From Thermus thermophilus HB8 (GTDB lineage: Bacteria; Deinococcota; Deinococci; Deinococcales; Thermaceae): a stretch of 64,000 nucleotides of DNA. The stretch's first letter is position 1. Each line of letters begins with the position of its first letter. Positions 24,111 to 31,998 of the stretch are shown here, piece after piece. The notes under the pieces are model-generated. The model saw only the letters and a program-made list of their open reading frames with translations, was not told where the DNA came from and searched no databases. The stretch is from contig NC_006461.1 in NCBI RefSeq assembly GCF_000091545.1, positions 867,564-931,563 on the forward strand, given 5' to 3'. A program made the translations under genes and the position numbers.

Positions 24111-25070
24111 TTAAAAACACCTGGAGTTGGACGAAGAACGCCTGCTTGAGTAAATCCTAAGATCTGTCCACTGGTAATAGTACCCCGCCCAGGCTGAGCT
24201 GTAGCACCCCGTGCTTCCGTAGGCCACACTCATGCACTGGGAAGTGGGCCAACCCGAGTCGTAGCAGGGTGGAGGCCAGTCGTTCGCCGCCTTGGCGCTG
24301 GTCCGGGTTTCCACCTGGCCCCAGATGATGCTGCCCGTAGAGCAGCTGGCGAAAGCGTAGGCCTTAGCCCCAGGAGAGGCTGTGGTGGGCATGGCCGAGG
24401 CCGCCAAGCTACAGGACGGGAAAAGGGACTGGGGGCCCAGGTGCTGGACCAGGAGGGGAAAAGTATCCAGACCCACCACCATTCCCCCATCAGAGGTCTT
24501 GAGCTTCGGGGGCAAACCCTGGAAGTCTCCACCCCCAGGGAGGTTCTCCGGACCGTACCGTTTCATCTGCCCCACAATTTCCCCCAGCTTCGCCCTAAGT
24601 TCCTGGCGTTGCGGTTCCTTCAGGGGGAGAGGGATCCTCTCCAAGAAGGCCCTTTCCAGGACGCTTACCACAAGCTCCTCGTCGGACCAAAGAGCCTGCT
24701 GCTCCTTCACAAAGCGCAGCTGTTCCTCCCAGAATGCCTTTTCCTCGGAGGTGGCTTGGGCCATCCTTCCCTGGGCGTATTCAGCGAACTTCCGCACGCT
24801 TTCCTCGCTCAAAAGAGGTGGCGCTATATCCAGGGAAACCCTCCCCTCCCCCTCCCGGTACCGGATTCCGGGGGCGAGTTCCATCCAGGCAGCGGATTGA
24901 TCGGGGGATTGGGAAGGCGTTGCGGTTGCCGCTCCCCGCCCGCAGCCCGCAAAAAGACCAGAGAGAACGACCAGGAGCGCCAAGGGCACTCTTGAACTCC
25001 AGGCGAAGGGCCTCACGTGGATCCGCCGCATCCGGCCGCCGACCTTGACCTCCTGCACTTCCTTGAGCAT
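24111..25070 (-). CDS. Putative secreted lipoprotein, unknown function
   Basis: About 319 residues from ATG 25070, which follows a GGGGGTGAAGGAG stretch (an in-frame GTG lies at 25079). A hydrophobic segment VPLALLVVLSGLFAGC ends in a lipobox-like LFAGC, so the mature protein may be lipid-anchored. The middle is charged and helical (YAQGRMAQATSEEKAFWEEQ). The C-terminal ~110 residues change character: Ser/Thr/Tyr/Gly-rich with several Cys (FPSCSLAAS, FASCSTGS, PPPCYDSG, SQCMSV, TGCYSS, SRCF). No known domain is recognised. It precedes the Cys-rich peptide and transporter genes and is probably co-transcribed. Confidence 0.6.
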   Translation of the reverse strand: MLKEVQEVKVGGRMRRIHVRPFAWSSRVPLALLVVLSGLFAGCGRGAATATPSQSPDQSAAWMELAPGIRYREGEGRVSLDIAPPLLSEESVRKFAEYAQGRMAQATSEEKAFWEEQLRFVKEQQALWSDEELVVSVLERAFLERIPLPLKEPQRQELRAKLGEIVGQMKRYGPENLPGGGDFQGLPPKLKTSDGGMVVGLDTFPLLVQHLGPQSLFPSCSLAASAMPTTASPGAKAYAFASCSTGSIIWGQVETRTSAKAANDWPPPCYDSGWPTSQCMSVAYGSTGCYSSAWAGYYYQWTDLRIYSSRRSSSNSRCF

Positions 25071-25115
25071 CTCCTTCACCCCCTTACGGGTTAGCCTCAG
25101 GGTAGCAAGAGGAAG

Positions 25116-25176
25116 GTAACGCCCGCGTAACTCAGGAAGCTCTCATAAAGACGCTAGGGCGTTACGCGGAGGTTAC
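25116..25176. promoter_or_regulatory. Paired GTTAC direct repeats upstream of the lipoprotein gene
   Basis: Minus strand 25131-25116 reads GTTAC-GCGGGC-GTTAC. Plus strand 25161-25176 reads GTTAC-GCGGAG-GTTAC. Each pair has an 11-base period (one helical turn), and the two face each other 29 bases apart. This is the form of response-regulator or dimer-of-dimers operators. The right copy overlaps the end of the small upstream gene. Confidence 0.55.
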
Positions 25177-25533
25177 GTGGGCCGGGGTAGCCTTCAGGCG
25201 TGCGGCTCTTGTGGCTTCTCCTTGACCTCCTCGGGGGCTCTGGGGTCCTTCCCCAGTGCTTCGTCCCCTGCTGCCTGCCTCCGGGGCCGGGGCTCTAAGG
25301 CCCCACTCCCCCCTGAGCCTTGCCACCCGGGCCCGGGCGATGGGGCGGCGGGGATCCTGGGAGGGTAGCCTCTCCAAGAGGGCCTCCCAGACCTCCAGGT
25401 CCTCCCCCAGGCGCTCGGCCTCTGGGAGGCCTTCTTGGGGAGTTTGGAGGAGGGCTTCCGCCTCCCGGTCCCTGCCCTCCTCCAGGAGGCGGAGGACAGG
25501 AGCCAGGGGGCTTGCCGGGAAATCCAGGGCCAC
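25162..25533 (-). CDS. Hypothetical protein, possibly TPR-like helical
   Basis: A 123-residue frame from GTG 25533. Residues 1-75 look like a genuine helical protein (LAPVLRLLEEGRDREAEALLQ, EDLEVWEALLERL, IARARVARLRGEW); the last 45 residues are Pro/Gly/Arg-rich and low in complexity. No family is recognised. It reads the same way as the lipoprotein gene. In such GC-rich DNA an open frame this size can arise by chance, so this is a weak call. Confidence 0.35.
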   Translation of the reverse strand: MALDFPASPLAPVLRLLEEGRDREAEALLQTPQEGLPEAERLGEDLEVWEALLERLPSQDPRRPIARARVARLRGEWGLRAPAPEAGSRGRSTGEGPQSPRGGQGEATRAARLKATPAHVTSA

Positions 25534-25546
25534 GGAGCCATTTTAG

Positions 25547-25717
25547 ACGTGCGGGGGCCTGGGCTTTTGTTCCTTGGCCCGGTACCGGGACCTGCCCTTG
25601 GGCTTCGCCGATGCCGCGGTTGTCGCCATGGCGGAGCGGAATGGGGGCCTGGTCCTAAGCCTGGACCGGCACTTTCACATGGTGGCGCAGGAGGGGACCA
25701 TCCGGGTACTTCCCTAA
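25547..25717 (+). pseudogene. C-terminal fragment of a PIN-domain (VapC-type) protein
   Basis: A frame on the plus strand with no start encodes YRDLPLGFADAAVVAMAERN, then GGLVLSLDRHFHMVAQEG and ends IRVLP. This is the last third of a PIN-domain toxin: FADAAVVAMAE with the conserved metal-binding Asp, and LSLDRHF with the terminal Asp. A stop at 25544 and the lack of an N-terminal half show that it is truncated. Its stop overlaps the end of tpiA. Confidence 0.7.
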
Positions 25718-26466
25718 CCCGCGATCCTGAGGAGGGCGAGGAAGCTTTCCAGCTCCAGGCTCGCCCCGCCCACGAGCCCCCCGTCCACGTTGGGCATGGA
25801 GAGGAGGTCGGCGAAGTTCTTGGGGTTGACGCTTCCTCCGTAGAGGATGCGAACCCGGCTCGCGAAGGCCTCCCCGTACCGCTCGGAAAGGGCCTTGCGG
25901 ATCGCCTGGTGCATGGCCTCGGCGTCCTCGGGGGTGGCGTTTTTGCCCGTGCCGATGGCCCACACGGGCTCGTAGGCGATGACGAGGGCCTCTGGGCCAG
26001 GGGGCTCCACCCCCTCGAGGCTCCCCCGGAGTTGCCTCAAGGTGTAGGGCACGGCCTCGCCCTTTTCCCGCACCTCCAAGGGTTCCCCCACGCAGAGGAT
26101 GGGGGTGATCCCCTCCTCCAGAAGCCTCTTGGCCTTCTCCGCCACCAGGGCGTCCGTCTCCCCGTGGTAGCGCCTTCGCTCCGAGTGGCCCACGATGGCG
26201 TAGCGGCAACCGAGGTCGGAAAGCATCCGTGCCGAAACCTCCCCCGTGTAGGCCCCCTCCTTGTGGGCGGAGACGTCCTGAGCCCCGTAGCCCACCTGGG
26301 TTTCGGCCAGCACCTCCTTGGCCACGGGGAGGATGGGGAAGGCGGGGAGGACGGCGGCCTCCGACTGCAGGGGGGGAAGGAGCCTCTTGAGCTCGGCGAA
26401 CCACACCCTGGCCTCGGAGGGCGTTTTGTGCATTTTCCAGTTGCCCGCCACCAAGACGCGCCGCAT
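25714..26466 (-). CDS. tpiA: Triosephosphate isomerase
   Basis: A 250-residue TIM barrel with GNWKMHKTP (Lys near residue 12), IVGHSERRRYHGETD (catalytic His near 94), AYEPVWAIGTGKNATPE (catalytic Glu near 164, then loop 6) and YGGSVNPKNFADLL near 209. It interconverts dihydroxyacetone phosphate and glyceraldehyde 3-phosphate. ATG 26466 with AGAAGG upstream is the proper start; longer frames have no family support. It follows the desaturase gene after 8 bases, so the two share a promoter. Confidence 0.97.
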   Translation of the reverse strand: MRRVLVAGNWKMHKTPSEARVWFAELKRLLPPLQSEAAVLPAFPILPVAKEVLAETQVGYGAQDVSAHKEGAYTGEVSARMLSDLGCRYAIVGHSERRRYHGETDALVAEKAKRLLEEGITPILCVGEPLEVREKGEAVPYTLRQLRGSLEGVEPPGPEALVIAYEPVWAIGTGKNATPEDAEAMHQAIRKALSERYGEAFASRVRILYGGSVNPKNFADLLSMPNVDGGLVGGASLELESFLALLRIAG

Positions 26467-26474
26467 GCCTTCTT

Positions 26475-27512
26475 TTATACACCCTCGTGGGCGGCGCTTC
26501 CCTCCCGCAGAAGGCGGTGGGCCTCCTTGAAGCCCACGAGTTTGCGGCGCTTTTCGTCGTGGAGGTGCATGTCGGCGAAGGCGATGCGAAAGGCGTCCTT
26601 GAGGGTCACGGTGGGGGCCACCTTCACCAGGTCCACCTTCTCCTGCACCTCGGGGAGGAGGTAGTTGGGGATCTTGGGGGCCAGGTGGTGGATGTGGTGG
26701 AAGCCGATGTTCCCGGTGAGCCACTGCAGGACCCTGGGGAGCTTGAGGTAGGTGCTCCCCTCCATGGCGGCCTTGAGGTGCTCCCAGCGGGGGTCGTGCT
26801 CCCAGTAGGCGTCCTCAAACTGGTGTTGCACGTAGAAGAGGAAGATGCCCACCATACCGGCGAAGTACTGGATGGGGAGGTAGACGAGGAGAAGGGTCTT
26901 GAGGCCGAAGCCGAGGTAGATGCCCGTCCAAAGCAGGACCAGGAAGAGGTTGGTGAGGGCCACGGAGTTGCGCACCGAGGGCTTTTCCGAGCCGTAGCCC
27001 AAGGGCAGGCGGTAGGAGAGCATGAAGACGTAGATGGGCCCCAGGAAGAACATGACGAAGGGGTTGCGGTAGAGACGGTACCTAAGCCTTTCCCCAGGGG
27101 TGGCCTTCAGGTACTCCTCCAGGGTCATGGTGTAGATGTCCCCCACGCCCCGCTTGTCCAGGTTGCCGCTCGTGGCGTGGTGGCGGGCGTGGGAGAGCTG
27201 CCAGTGGTGGTAGGGCACCAGGGTGAGGACCCCGGCGAAGAAGCCCAGGAGGTCGTTCATCCACTTCTTGGGGAAGAAGGAGCCGTGCCCGGCGTCGTGC
27301 TGGAGGATGAAGAGGCGCACCAGGAAGAGAGCCGCGACGAAGTCCAGGGCCAGGGCGAGGAGGAGGGAGACGGAGAGGGCCTTGTGGGCGAGGTAGAAGA
27401 GGGCGAGGAGGGGAAGGAGGGTGTCGGCCACCTGGCGGAGGCTCCGGGCCACGCTGGGCTTGGTGTAGGGCTTGATAAGGGGAATCCAGTCTTTGGGTTG
27501 AATCTTTTCCAT
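26475..27512 (-). CDS. Membrane fatty acid desaturase (acyl-lipid type)
   Basis: The 345-residue integral membrane protein has the three histidine boxes of the di-iron desaturases: HDAGHGS near residue 92, HARHH near 128 and HHIHH near 273, with four hydrophobic segments between them. It resembles omega-6 (delta-12) acyl-lipid desaturases. This is notable because Thermus membranes are dominated by saturated branched chains, so the physiological substrate could be a carotenoid or another lipid. It is transcribed with tpiA. Confidence 0.85.
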   Translation of the reverse strand: MEKIQPKDWIPLIKPYTKPSVARSLRQVADTLLPLLALFYLAHKALSVSLLLALALDFVAALFLVRLFILQHDAGHGSFFPKKWMNDLLGFFAGVLTLVPYHHWQLSHARHHATSGNLDKRGVGDIYTMTLEEYLKATPGERLRYRLYRNPFVMFFLGPIYVFMLSYRLPLGYGSEKPSVRNSVALTNLFLVLLWTGIYLGFGLKTLLLVYLPIQYFAGMVGIFLFYVQHQFEDAYWEHDPRWEHLKAAMEGSTYLKLPRVLQWLTGNIGFHHIHHLAPKIPNYLLPEVQEKVDLVKVAPTVTLKDAFRIAFADMHLHDEKRRKLVGFKEAHRLLREGSAAHEGV

Positions 27513-27545
27513 CTTTTACTCCACGCCGAGTGGGGCGTTCCTGCT

Positions 27546-27575
27546 AGTTTACCCGGTAACGGGGGCAAAGGTCAA
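27546..27575 (-). promoter_or_regulatory. Promoter of desaturase-tpiA
   Basis: On the minus strand TTGACC (27575-27570) and TAAACT (27551-27546) are 18 bases apart, placing a start about 27 bases before the desaturase ATG. Confidence 0.6.
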
Positions 27576-27585
27576 ACGGCGCCCC

Positions 27586-28044
27586 TCAGCGTGGGCGGAA
27601 GCGTTCCTCCGAGTCCAGGAAGAGGGTGACGGGGCCATCGTTTACCAGGTGGACCCGCATGTGGGCCCCGTAGACCCCGGTCTCCACGTGCACCCCTTGC
27701 TGGAGGAAGGCCTCGAGGGCCGCCTCGTAGAGCCGCTTGCCTTGGTCGGGCGGGGCGGCCTTGGCGAAGGAGGGGCGGTTGCCCTTCCGGGTGTCGGCGT
27801 AGAGGGTGAACTGGCTGACCAGGAGCACCTCCCCTCCCACGTCCTTAAGGGAGAGGTTCATCTTGTCCTGGGCGTCGGGGAAGACCCGGAGGTTGACGAT
27901 CTTGCGGGCGAGGTAGAGGGCGTCCTCGAGGCTGTCCTTCTGGCCCACCCCGAGGAGGACGAGGAGGCCCAGCCCGATCCTCCCCACCACCTCGCCCTCC
28001 ACCTCCACGAAGGCCTCGGAGACCCGCTGCACCACCGCCCGCAC
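27586..28044 (-). CDS. dtd: D-aminoacyl-tRNA deacylase
   Basis: A 152-residue protein with the DTD signature: [14 protein letters not shown] at the N-terminus, [20 protein letters not shown] near residue 78 containing the catalytic SQFTL motif with Thr, and the C-terminal [11 protein letters not shown] (Gly-cisPro-type GPVT motif near 136). It removes D-amino acids wrongly attached to tRNA. It lies 3 bases after the upstream degV stop, in a leftward run. Confidence 0.95.
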
Positions 28045-28047
28045 GCC

Positions 28048-28899
28048 TCACCTCCTGGGCCCGGCGAAGGCCGCCACCGTGCCGGGCCCCGTGTGCACGC
28101 TCACCGCCGCTCCGGCGGGGAGGACCCCCAGGACCTCAACCCCCTCGGCCTTCAGGGCCTCGCCCAGGGCCTTGGCCCCCTCGGGGTTTTCCGCGTGGGC
28201 CAGGTAGACCCGGGCCTCTTTCGGAAAGTCCCGGCGGAAGAGGGCCGCCACCTTGCGTATCCCCTCGGCGAAGCCCCGGACCCGGGGCCCCGGATGGACC
28301 CGGCCCTCCCGGACCTCGAGGACGGGAAGGATCCGGAGGAGGCCCCCTACGAAGCGCCGCAGCCCGCCGATCCTCCCGGAGCGGTGGAGGTAGTCCAGCG
28401 TCGCGGGAAGGACGTACCCCCGGACCCGCTCGCGGTAAGGGGCGAGGGCCTCCTCCAGGTGCTCCCAGGCCACCCCCTCTTCCAGAAGCCGCCGCGCCCT
28501 TTCCAGCACCAGGAGGAGGCCGCCGCTTAGGGACCAGGAGTCCAGGACCTTGACCCGGTCCCCGAAAGCCTGGGCCACCTTTTTCGCGGTGTCCACCGTC
28601 CCGGAGAGGAGGCCCGAGACGTGGACGGAGACCACGCGCCCGTGGGTCCTGAGCAACGCCTCGTAAAGCTTCCTCAGGTCCTCCGGGGCCACCTGGCTCG
28701 TGGTGAGCCTCTCCCCGCTGCAAAGAAGGCGAAGGACCTCCCCGGGGGCGATCTCCACCAGGTCGCGGAAGGAGCGCCCCCGGTGGAGCACCTGCTGGGG
28801 CACCACGTGGATCCCCAGGCTTTTGGCCTCCTCGGGGGAGAGGCCGAGGGTGGAGTCGGCCACGAAGGCCACGCTAGAGGCTGTAGGCGTAGAAGCCAT
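28048..28899 (-). CDS. DegV-family fatty-acid-binding protein (second copy)
   Basis: A 283-residue DegV protein: VAFVADSTLGLSPEEA, ERLTTSQVAPEDL near residue 63 (the TSQ fatty-acid contact), VHVSGLLSGTVDTAK near 93 and a C-terminal SVHTGPGTVAAF. DegV/FakB proteins present fatty acids to a FakA-type kinase. The ATG at 28899 overlaps the first degV by 26 bases; GTG 28872, one base after the upstream stop, would give a start closer to the family pattern. Confidence 0.85.
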   Translation of the reverse strand: MASTPTASSVAFVADSTLGLSPEEAKSLGIHVVPQQVLHRGRSFRDLVEIAPGEVLRLLCSGERLTTSQVAPEDLRKLYEALLRTHGRVVSVHVSGLLSGTVDTAKKVAQAFGDRVKVLDSWSLSGGLLLVLERARRLLEEGVAWEHLEEALAPYRERVRGYVLPATLDYLHRSGRIGGLRRFVGGLLRILPVLEVREGRVHPGPRVRGFAEGIRKVAALFRRDFPKEARVYLAHAENPEGAKALGEALKAEGVEVLGVLPAGAAVSVHTGPGTVAAFAGPRR

Positions 28900-29716
28900 A
28901 GGTTCCCGGTCCCGTGTGGCTCGCGATCACCGCGCCGAGCTCGTTCACCAGGGCCTCTTCCACGGGCAGGCCGGAGGCCAGGACCTCTTGGCGGAGCGCC
29001 GCCACCGCGTCCTCGTCCCCGCTGTAGAGGAAGTAGGCCCGGATCCGCTTCCGGCCCTCCGCCCAGGCCCGGAAGGCCTTGAGGATCTCCTCCCGGGCCT
29101 TTTTTTCCCCCCGGGCGCGGCCTGCGGCCTCCACCCGGCCCTCCTTCAGGGTGAGAACGGGCTTCAGGTTGAGGAGGGTTCCGAGGAAGGCCTGGGCTCC
29201 GCCGATGCGTCCGCCCCGCTTCAGAAACTCCAGGGTGGCCACGCTGAAGCGGACGAAGTGGTCCCGGCGGAGGCGCTCAAGCTCGGCGAGGACCGCCTCC
29301 AGGCTTTGGCCTTCCTCCAGGAGCTCCTTGGCCCTGAGGACCATCATGCCCACGCCCAGGGAGGCGGCCTGGGTGTCCACCACCGTGACCCGCCCCGGGA
29401 ACTCCTGGGCGGCCAGCTCCGCCGACTGCACCGTCCCCGAAAGCTTCCCGGAGATGTGGAGGGAGAGGACGTGGTCGGCCTCCTCCAGGGCCTCCCGGTA
29501 TACCCGGGCGAAGTCCTCGGGGGAGGGCTGGCTCGTGGTGGGGAAGGCCGCGCCCTCCCGGACCTTCTGGAAGATCTCGGTGGGGGTGATCTCCTCCCAG
29601 TCCCGGTAAATGGCCCCGCTCAGGTTCACGTAGAGGGGCACCACGCGGACGCCGAGGCGCCCCCTTAGGTCCTGGGGCAGGTCGGAGGTGGAGTCGGTTA
29701 CAAGGGTAATGCGCAT
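28874..29716 (-). CDS. DegV-family fatty-acid-binding protein (first copy)
   Basis: A 280-residue DegV protein with TLVTDSTSDLPQDL at the N-terminus, FPTTSQPSPEDFARVY near residue 58, LHISGKLSGTVQSAE near 87, the helical FLKRGGRIGGAQAFLGTLL near 165 and IASHTGPGTYGFYAY at the end. The T-T-S-Q and H-T-G-P motifs are the ligand-binding parts. It forms a tandem pair with the next gene; two copies suggest different fatty-acid preferences. It diverges from serA. Confidence 0.88.
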   Translation of the reverse strand: MRITLVTDSTSDLPQDLRGRLGVRVVPLYVNLSGAIYRDWEEITPTEIFQKVREGAAFPTTSQPSPEDFARVYREALEEADHVLSLHISGKLSGTVQSAELAAQEFPGRVTVVDTQAASLGVGMMVLRAKELLEEGQSLEAVLAELERLRRDHFVRFSVATLEFLKRGGRIGGAQAFLGTLLNLKPVLTLKEGRVEAAGRARGEKKAREEILKAFRAWAEGRKRIRAYFLYSGDEDAVAALRQEVLASGLPVEEALVNELGAVIASHTGPGTYGFYAYSL

Positions 29717-29766
29717 GGCCGCACCTTCGCGAGAGAGGATACCACGGGTGTAGTGTAGGGGGGAAG

Positions 29767-29795
29767 TTGCCCTGGGCCCCGCTTGGTGCTACTTT
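29767..29795 (+). promoter_or_regulatory. serA promoter, leaderless
   Basis: TTGCCC (29767-29772) and TACTTT (29790-29795) are 17 bases apart, and the ATG follows only 7 bases after the -10. The transcript should begin at or next to the start codon. Confidence 0.6.
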
Positions 29796-29802
29796 TGGCC
29801 CT

Positions 29803-31368
29803 ATGTGGAGGGTCCTGGTCTCGGACGACATGCGCCTGGGGGAGGTGCGGTACCCGGGGGTGATCCTGGACTACCGCCCGGGGATCGGCCGGGAGGAGCT
29901 TTTGGAGATCATCCCCGCTTACGATGCCCTCATCACCCGAAGCCGCACCCGGGTGGACGCGGAGCTTCTCCAGAGGGGGAAGCGCCTTAAGGTGGTGGGC
30001 CGGGGCGGGGTTGGGGTGGACAACGTGGACCTCGAGGCGGCAAGCCGCCTCGGGATCCTGGTGGTGAACGTCCCCGAGGCCAACACCCGCTCCGCCGCCG
30101 AGCTCGCCTTCGGCCTCCTCCTCGCCGCCGCCCGGGGCATCGCCCTTTCCGACCGGAAGCTGCGCCAGGGGGAGTGGGACCGGAAGTTCCTGGGGCTTGA
30201 GCTCAAGGGAAAGACCCTGGGGATCGTGGGCCTGGGCCGCATCGGCAGCCAGGTGGCCCGCTTCGCCAAGGGGTTTGAGATGCGGGTTCTGGCCTACGAC
30301 CCCTACATCCCCAAGGCCCGGGCGGAAAGCCTCGGGGTGGAGCTTTTGGAAAACCTCGAGGACCTTCTCCGGCAGAGCCACTTCCTCACCGTCCACACCC
30401 CCCTCACCGAGGAGACCCGGGGGATGATCGGCCGGAGGGAGCTCTACCTGCTTCCCCGGGGGGCGGTGGTGGTGAACGCGGCCCGGGGCGGGATCATAGA
30501 CGAGAAGGCCCTCCTCGAGGTCCTGGAGGAGGGCCACCTCTTCGCCGTGGGCCTGGACGTCTTCGCCGAGGAGCCGCCTCCCAAGGACCACCCCCTCATC
30601 CACCACCCCAGGGTGGTCCACACCGCCCACCTGGGGGCGAACACCCTCGAGGCCCAGGAAAGGGTGGGGGAGGCCATCTTGGAAAGGGTGGTGCGCACCT
30701 TGGAGGGGGACCTCTCCTACGCCCTGAACACCGGGTTTGACCCCGAGGCCCTGGAGGCCTTGAAGGGCTTCCTCCCCCTGGGGGAGGCCTTGGGCAAGCT
30801 CCTCGCCCAGATCACCCGGGGCCGCCCCGAGGCCCTGGAGGTGCGTTTCCTGGGCCAGTTTGAGAAGGATCCCGAGCCCATCGCCAGCGCCGTGGCCAAG
30901 GGCCTCCTCGCCCGGGTCCTGGGGGAGGGGGCGGTGAACCTGGTCTCGGCGAGGCCCCTCCTCAAGGACCGGGGCATCCACCTCACCACCCTGCGCTCCG
31001 AGGAGGCGGGGGAGTACACCCGGCTCGTGGAGGCCAGGCTCTCCACCGACCAGGAGGAGCGGCGGGCCCGGGGGGTGGTGATCGGGGGAAGGCCCCGCCT
31101 CGTGGGCATTGACGACTACGCCCTGGAGGTGGTGCCCGAGGGGTACATGCTGGTCTGCGTCAACTACGACCGCCCCGGGGTGGTGGGCCAGGTGGGGACC
31201 CTCTTGGGGGAGGCGGGGGTGAACATCGCCGGGATGCAGCTCGGGCGGGACGTGCCGGGCGGCCGGGCCCTCTTCGTACTCACCGTGGACCAGAAGCCCT
31301 CCCCCGAGGTCCTGGAGGCCTTGAGGGCCCTTCCCGTCTTGGAGCGGGTGGACCTGGTGGAGCTGTAG
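29803..31368 (+). CDS. serA: D-3-phosphoglycerate dehydrogenase
   Basis: The 521-residue protein is the long (type I) form: a substrate and NAD domain with VVGRGGVGVDNVDLEAAS near 66, GIVGLGRIGSQVA (NAD fold near 145), VNAARGGIIDEKAL near 225 and the catalytic Glu/His in VHTAHLGANTLEAQ near 280. An intervening ASB domain (~320-440) and a C-terminal ACT domain (VNYDRPGVVGQVGTLLGEAGVNIAGMQLGR) follow. It starts the phosphoserine pathway, probably with serine feedback through the ACT domain. ATG 29803 fits a leaderless promoter. Confidence 0.95.
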   Translation: MWRVLVSDDMRLGEVRYPGVILDYRPGIGREELLEIIPAYDALITRSRTRVDAELLQRGKRLKVVGRGGVGVDNVDLEAASRLGILVVNVPEANTRSAAELAFGLLLAAARGIALSDRKLRQGEWDRKFLGLELKGKTLGIVGLGRIGSQVARFAKGFEMRVLAYDPYIPKARAESLGVELLENLEDLLRQSHFLTVHTPLTEETRGMIGRRELYLLPRGAVVVNAARGGIIDEKALLEVLEEGHLFAVGLDVFAEEPPPKDHPLIHHPRVVHTAHLGANTLEAQERVGEAILERVVRTLEGDLSYALNTGFDPEALEALKGFLPLGEALGKLLAQITRGRPEALEVRFLGQFEKDPEPIASAVAKGLLARVLGEGAVNLVSARPLLKDRGIHLTTLRSEEAGEYTRLVEARLSTDQEERRARGVVIGGRPRLVGIDDYALEVVPEGYMLVCVNYDRPGVVGQVGTLLGEAGVNIAGMQLGRDVPGGRALFVLTVDQKPSPEVLEALRALPVLERVDLVEL

Positions 31369-31419
31369 CCGCAAGGGGAGAGAAAAAGCACGAGCGGGAG
31401 TAATCGTGAAGTTTATCAC
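31367..31419 (+). repeat. Dispersed ~50-bp repeat, copy 1
   Basis: It starts at the serA stop. Core elements shared with copies at 31990-32042 and 63604-63660 are GGGGAGA...A, CACRAGC, and AATCGTGA-N6-TCAC at the end (here GTGA at 31406, TCAC at 31416). Confidence 0.6.
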
Positions 31420-31440
31420 ATATCGCCCCTCTGAGTTCCG

Positions 31441-31480
31441 AGTGTTCACACTTGACCAAACTTTCCGAACCTTCTATCCT
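31441..31480 (+). promoter_or_regulatory. Promoter and AGTGT/ACACT palindrome of the MarR/GbsR-like gene
   Basis: TTGACC (31452-31457) and TATCCT (31475-31480) are exactly 17 bases apart. The GTG at 31487 lies 6 bases after the -10, a leaderless arrangement. AGTGT-TC-ACACT (31441-31452) abuts the -35 and is a likely operator, perhaps for the encoded regulator. Confidence 0.6.
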
Positions 31481-31486
31481 GCGGGC

Positions 31487-31921
31487 GTGGACCCTCACCT
31501 CGCCCGCTGGGTGGAAGAGGCGGCCCGCCTCTTTGAGGCCGGGGGCGTACCCCGGATGGCGGGCCGGGCCCTGGCCTTCCTCCTGGTGGCCGACCCCCCC
31601 GAGCCCACGGCCAAGGAGGTGGCCCAGGCCCTGGGGGTGAGCAAAGGGGCCCTGAGCCCGGCCCTGGGCTATTTGGTGCGCCTTCACCTCGTGGAGCGGT
31701 TCCGCCGCCCGGGGGAGCGGGCCGACCGCTACACCGTGCGCCCCGGGGCCTGGCGGCGGATCCTGGAGGAGCAGGCCAGGATGCTGGGGCGCTTCCGGGA
31801 GCTTGCGGAGCGCGGCCTGGCCCTCGTCGGGGAGAACCCCCGGTTGCGGGAGGTGCGGGACCTCTACGCCTTTTTGGAGAGGGAGTTTCCCCTCCTGCTC
31901 GCCAAGCTGGAGGAAGGATGA
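31487..31921 (+). CDS. MarR/GbsR-type transcriptional regulator
   Basis: About 144 residues from GTG 31487. The winged-helix core is clear: GRALAFLLVADPPEPTAKEVAQALGVSKGALSPALGYLVRLHLVERFRRPGERADRYTV, in which SKGALSPALGYL is the recognition helix. The rest is helical and dimer-forming, as in GbsR regulators of osmolyte genes. An upstream GTG at 31406 is rejected because it lies in the dispersed repeat and the promoter is downstream of it. The stop overlaps a truncated permease gene by 4 bases. mpgS follows. Confidence 0.8.
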   Translation: MDPHLARWVEEAARLFEAGGVPRMAGRALAFLLVADPPEPTAKEVAQALGVSKGALSPALGYLVRLHLVERFRRPGERADRYTVRPGAWRRILEEQARMLGRFRELAERGLALVGENPRLREVRDLYAFLEREFPLLLAKLEEG

Positions 31922-31998
31922 CCCTTCTCGGGCTTGCCTGGCGCAACCTCCTCCGCACCCCGGGGCGGAGCCTCACCACCGGGTGCGCGGGCGTTTAG
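31918..31998 (+). pseudogene. Truncated ABC permease (FtsX/MacB type), first ~21 codons only
   Basis: The ATG at 31918 overlaps the regulator stop (ATGA) and encodes MTLLGLAWRNLLRTPGRSLT, the typical start of FtsX/MacB-type permeases. It then runs into unrelated codons and stops at 31996-31998. The rest of the gene is gone. A copy of the dispersed repeat begins at the break. Confidence 0.65.

Noticed and set aside
23876..24160. A 94-codon plus-strand frame over the Cys-rich peptide gene
   Set aside because: It starts at GTG without a ribosome-binding site, overlaps two other genes' ends and shows no coding character, whereas the minus-strand peptide has a strong site and operon position.
25194..25541. 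A 115-codon minus-strand frame overlapping the 123-codon one
   Set aside because: Its translation is Trp/Pro/Arg/Ser-rich with no helical pattern; the other frame is the better, though weak, candidate.
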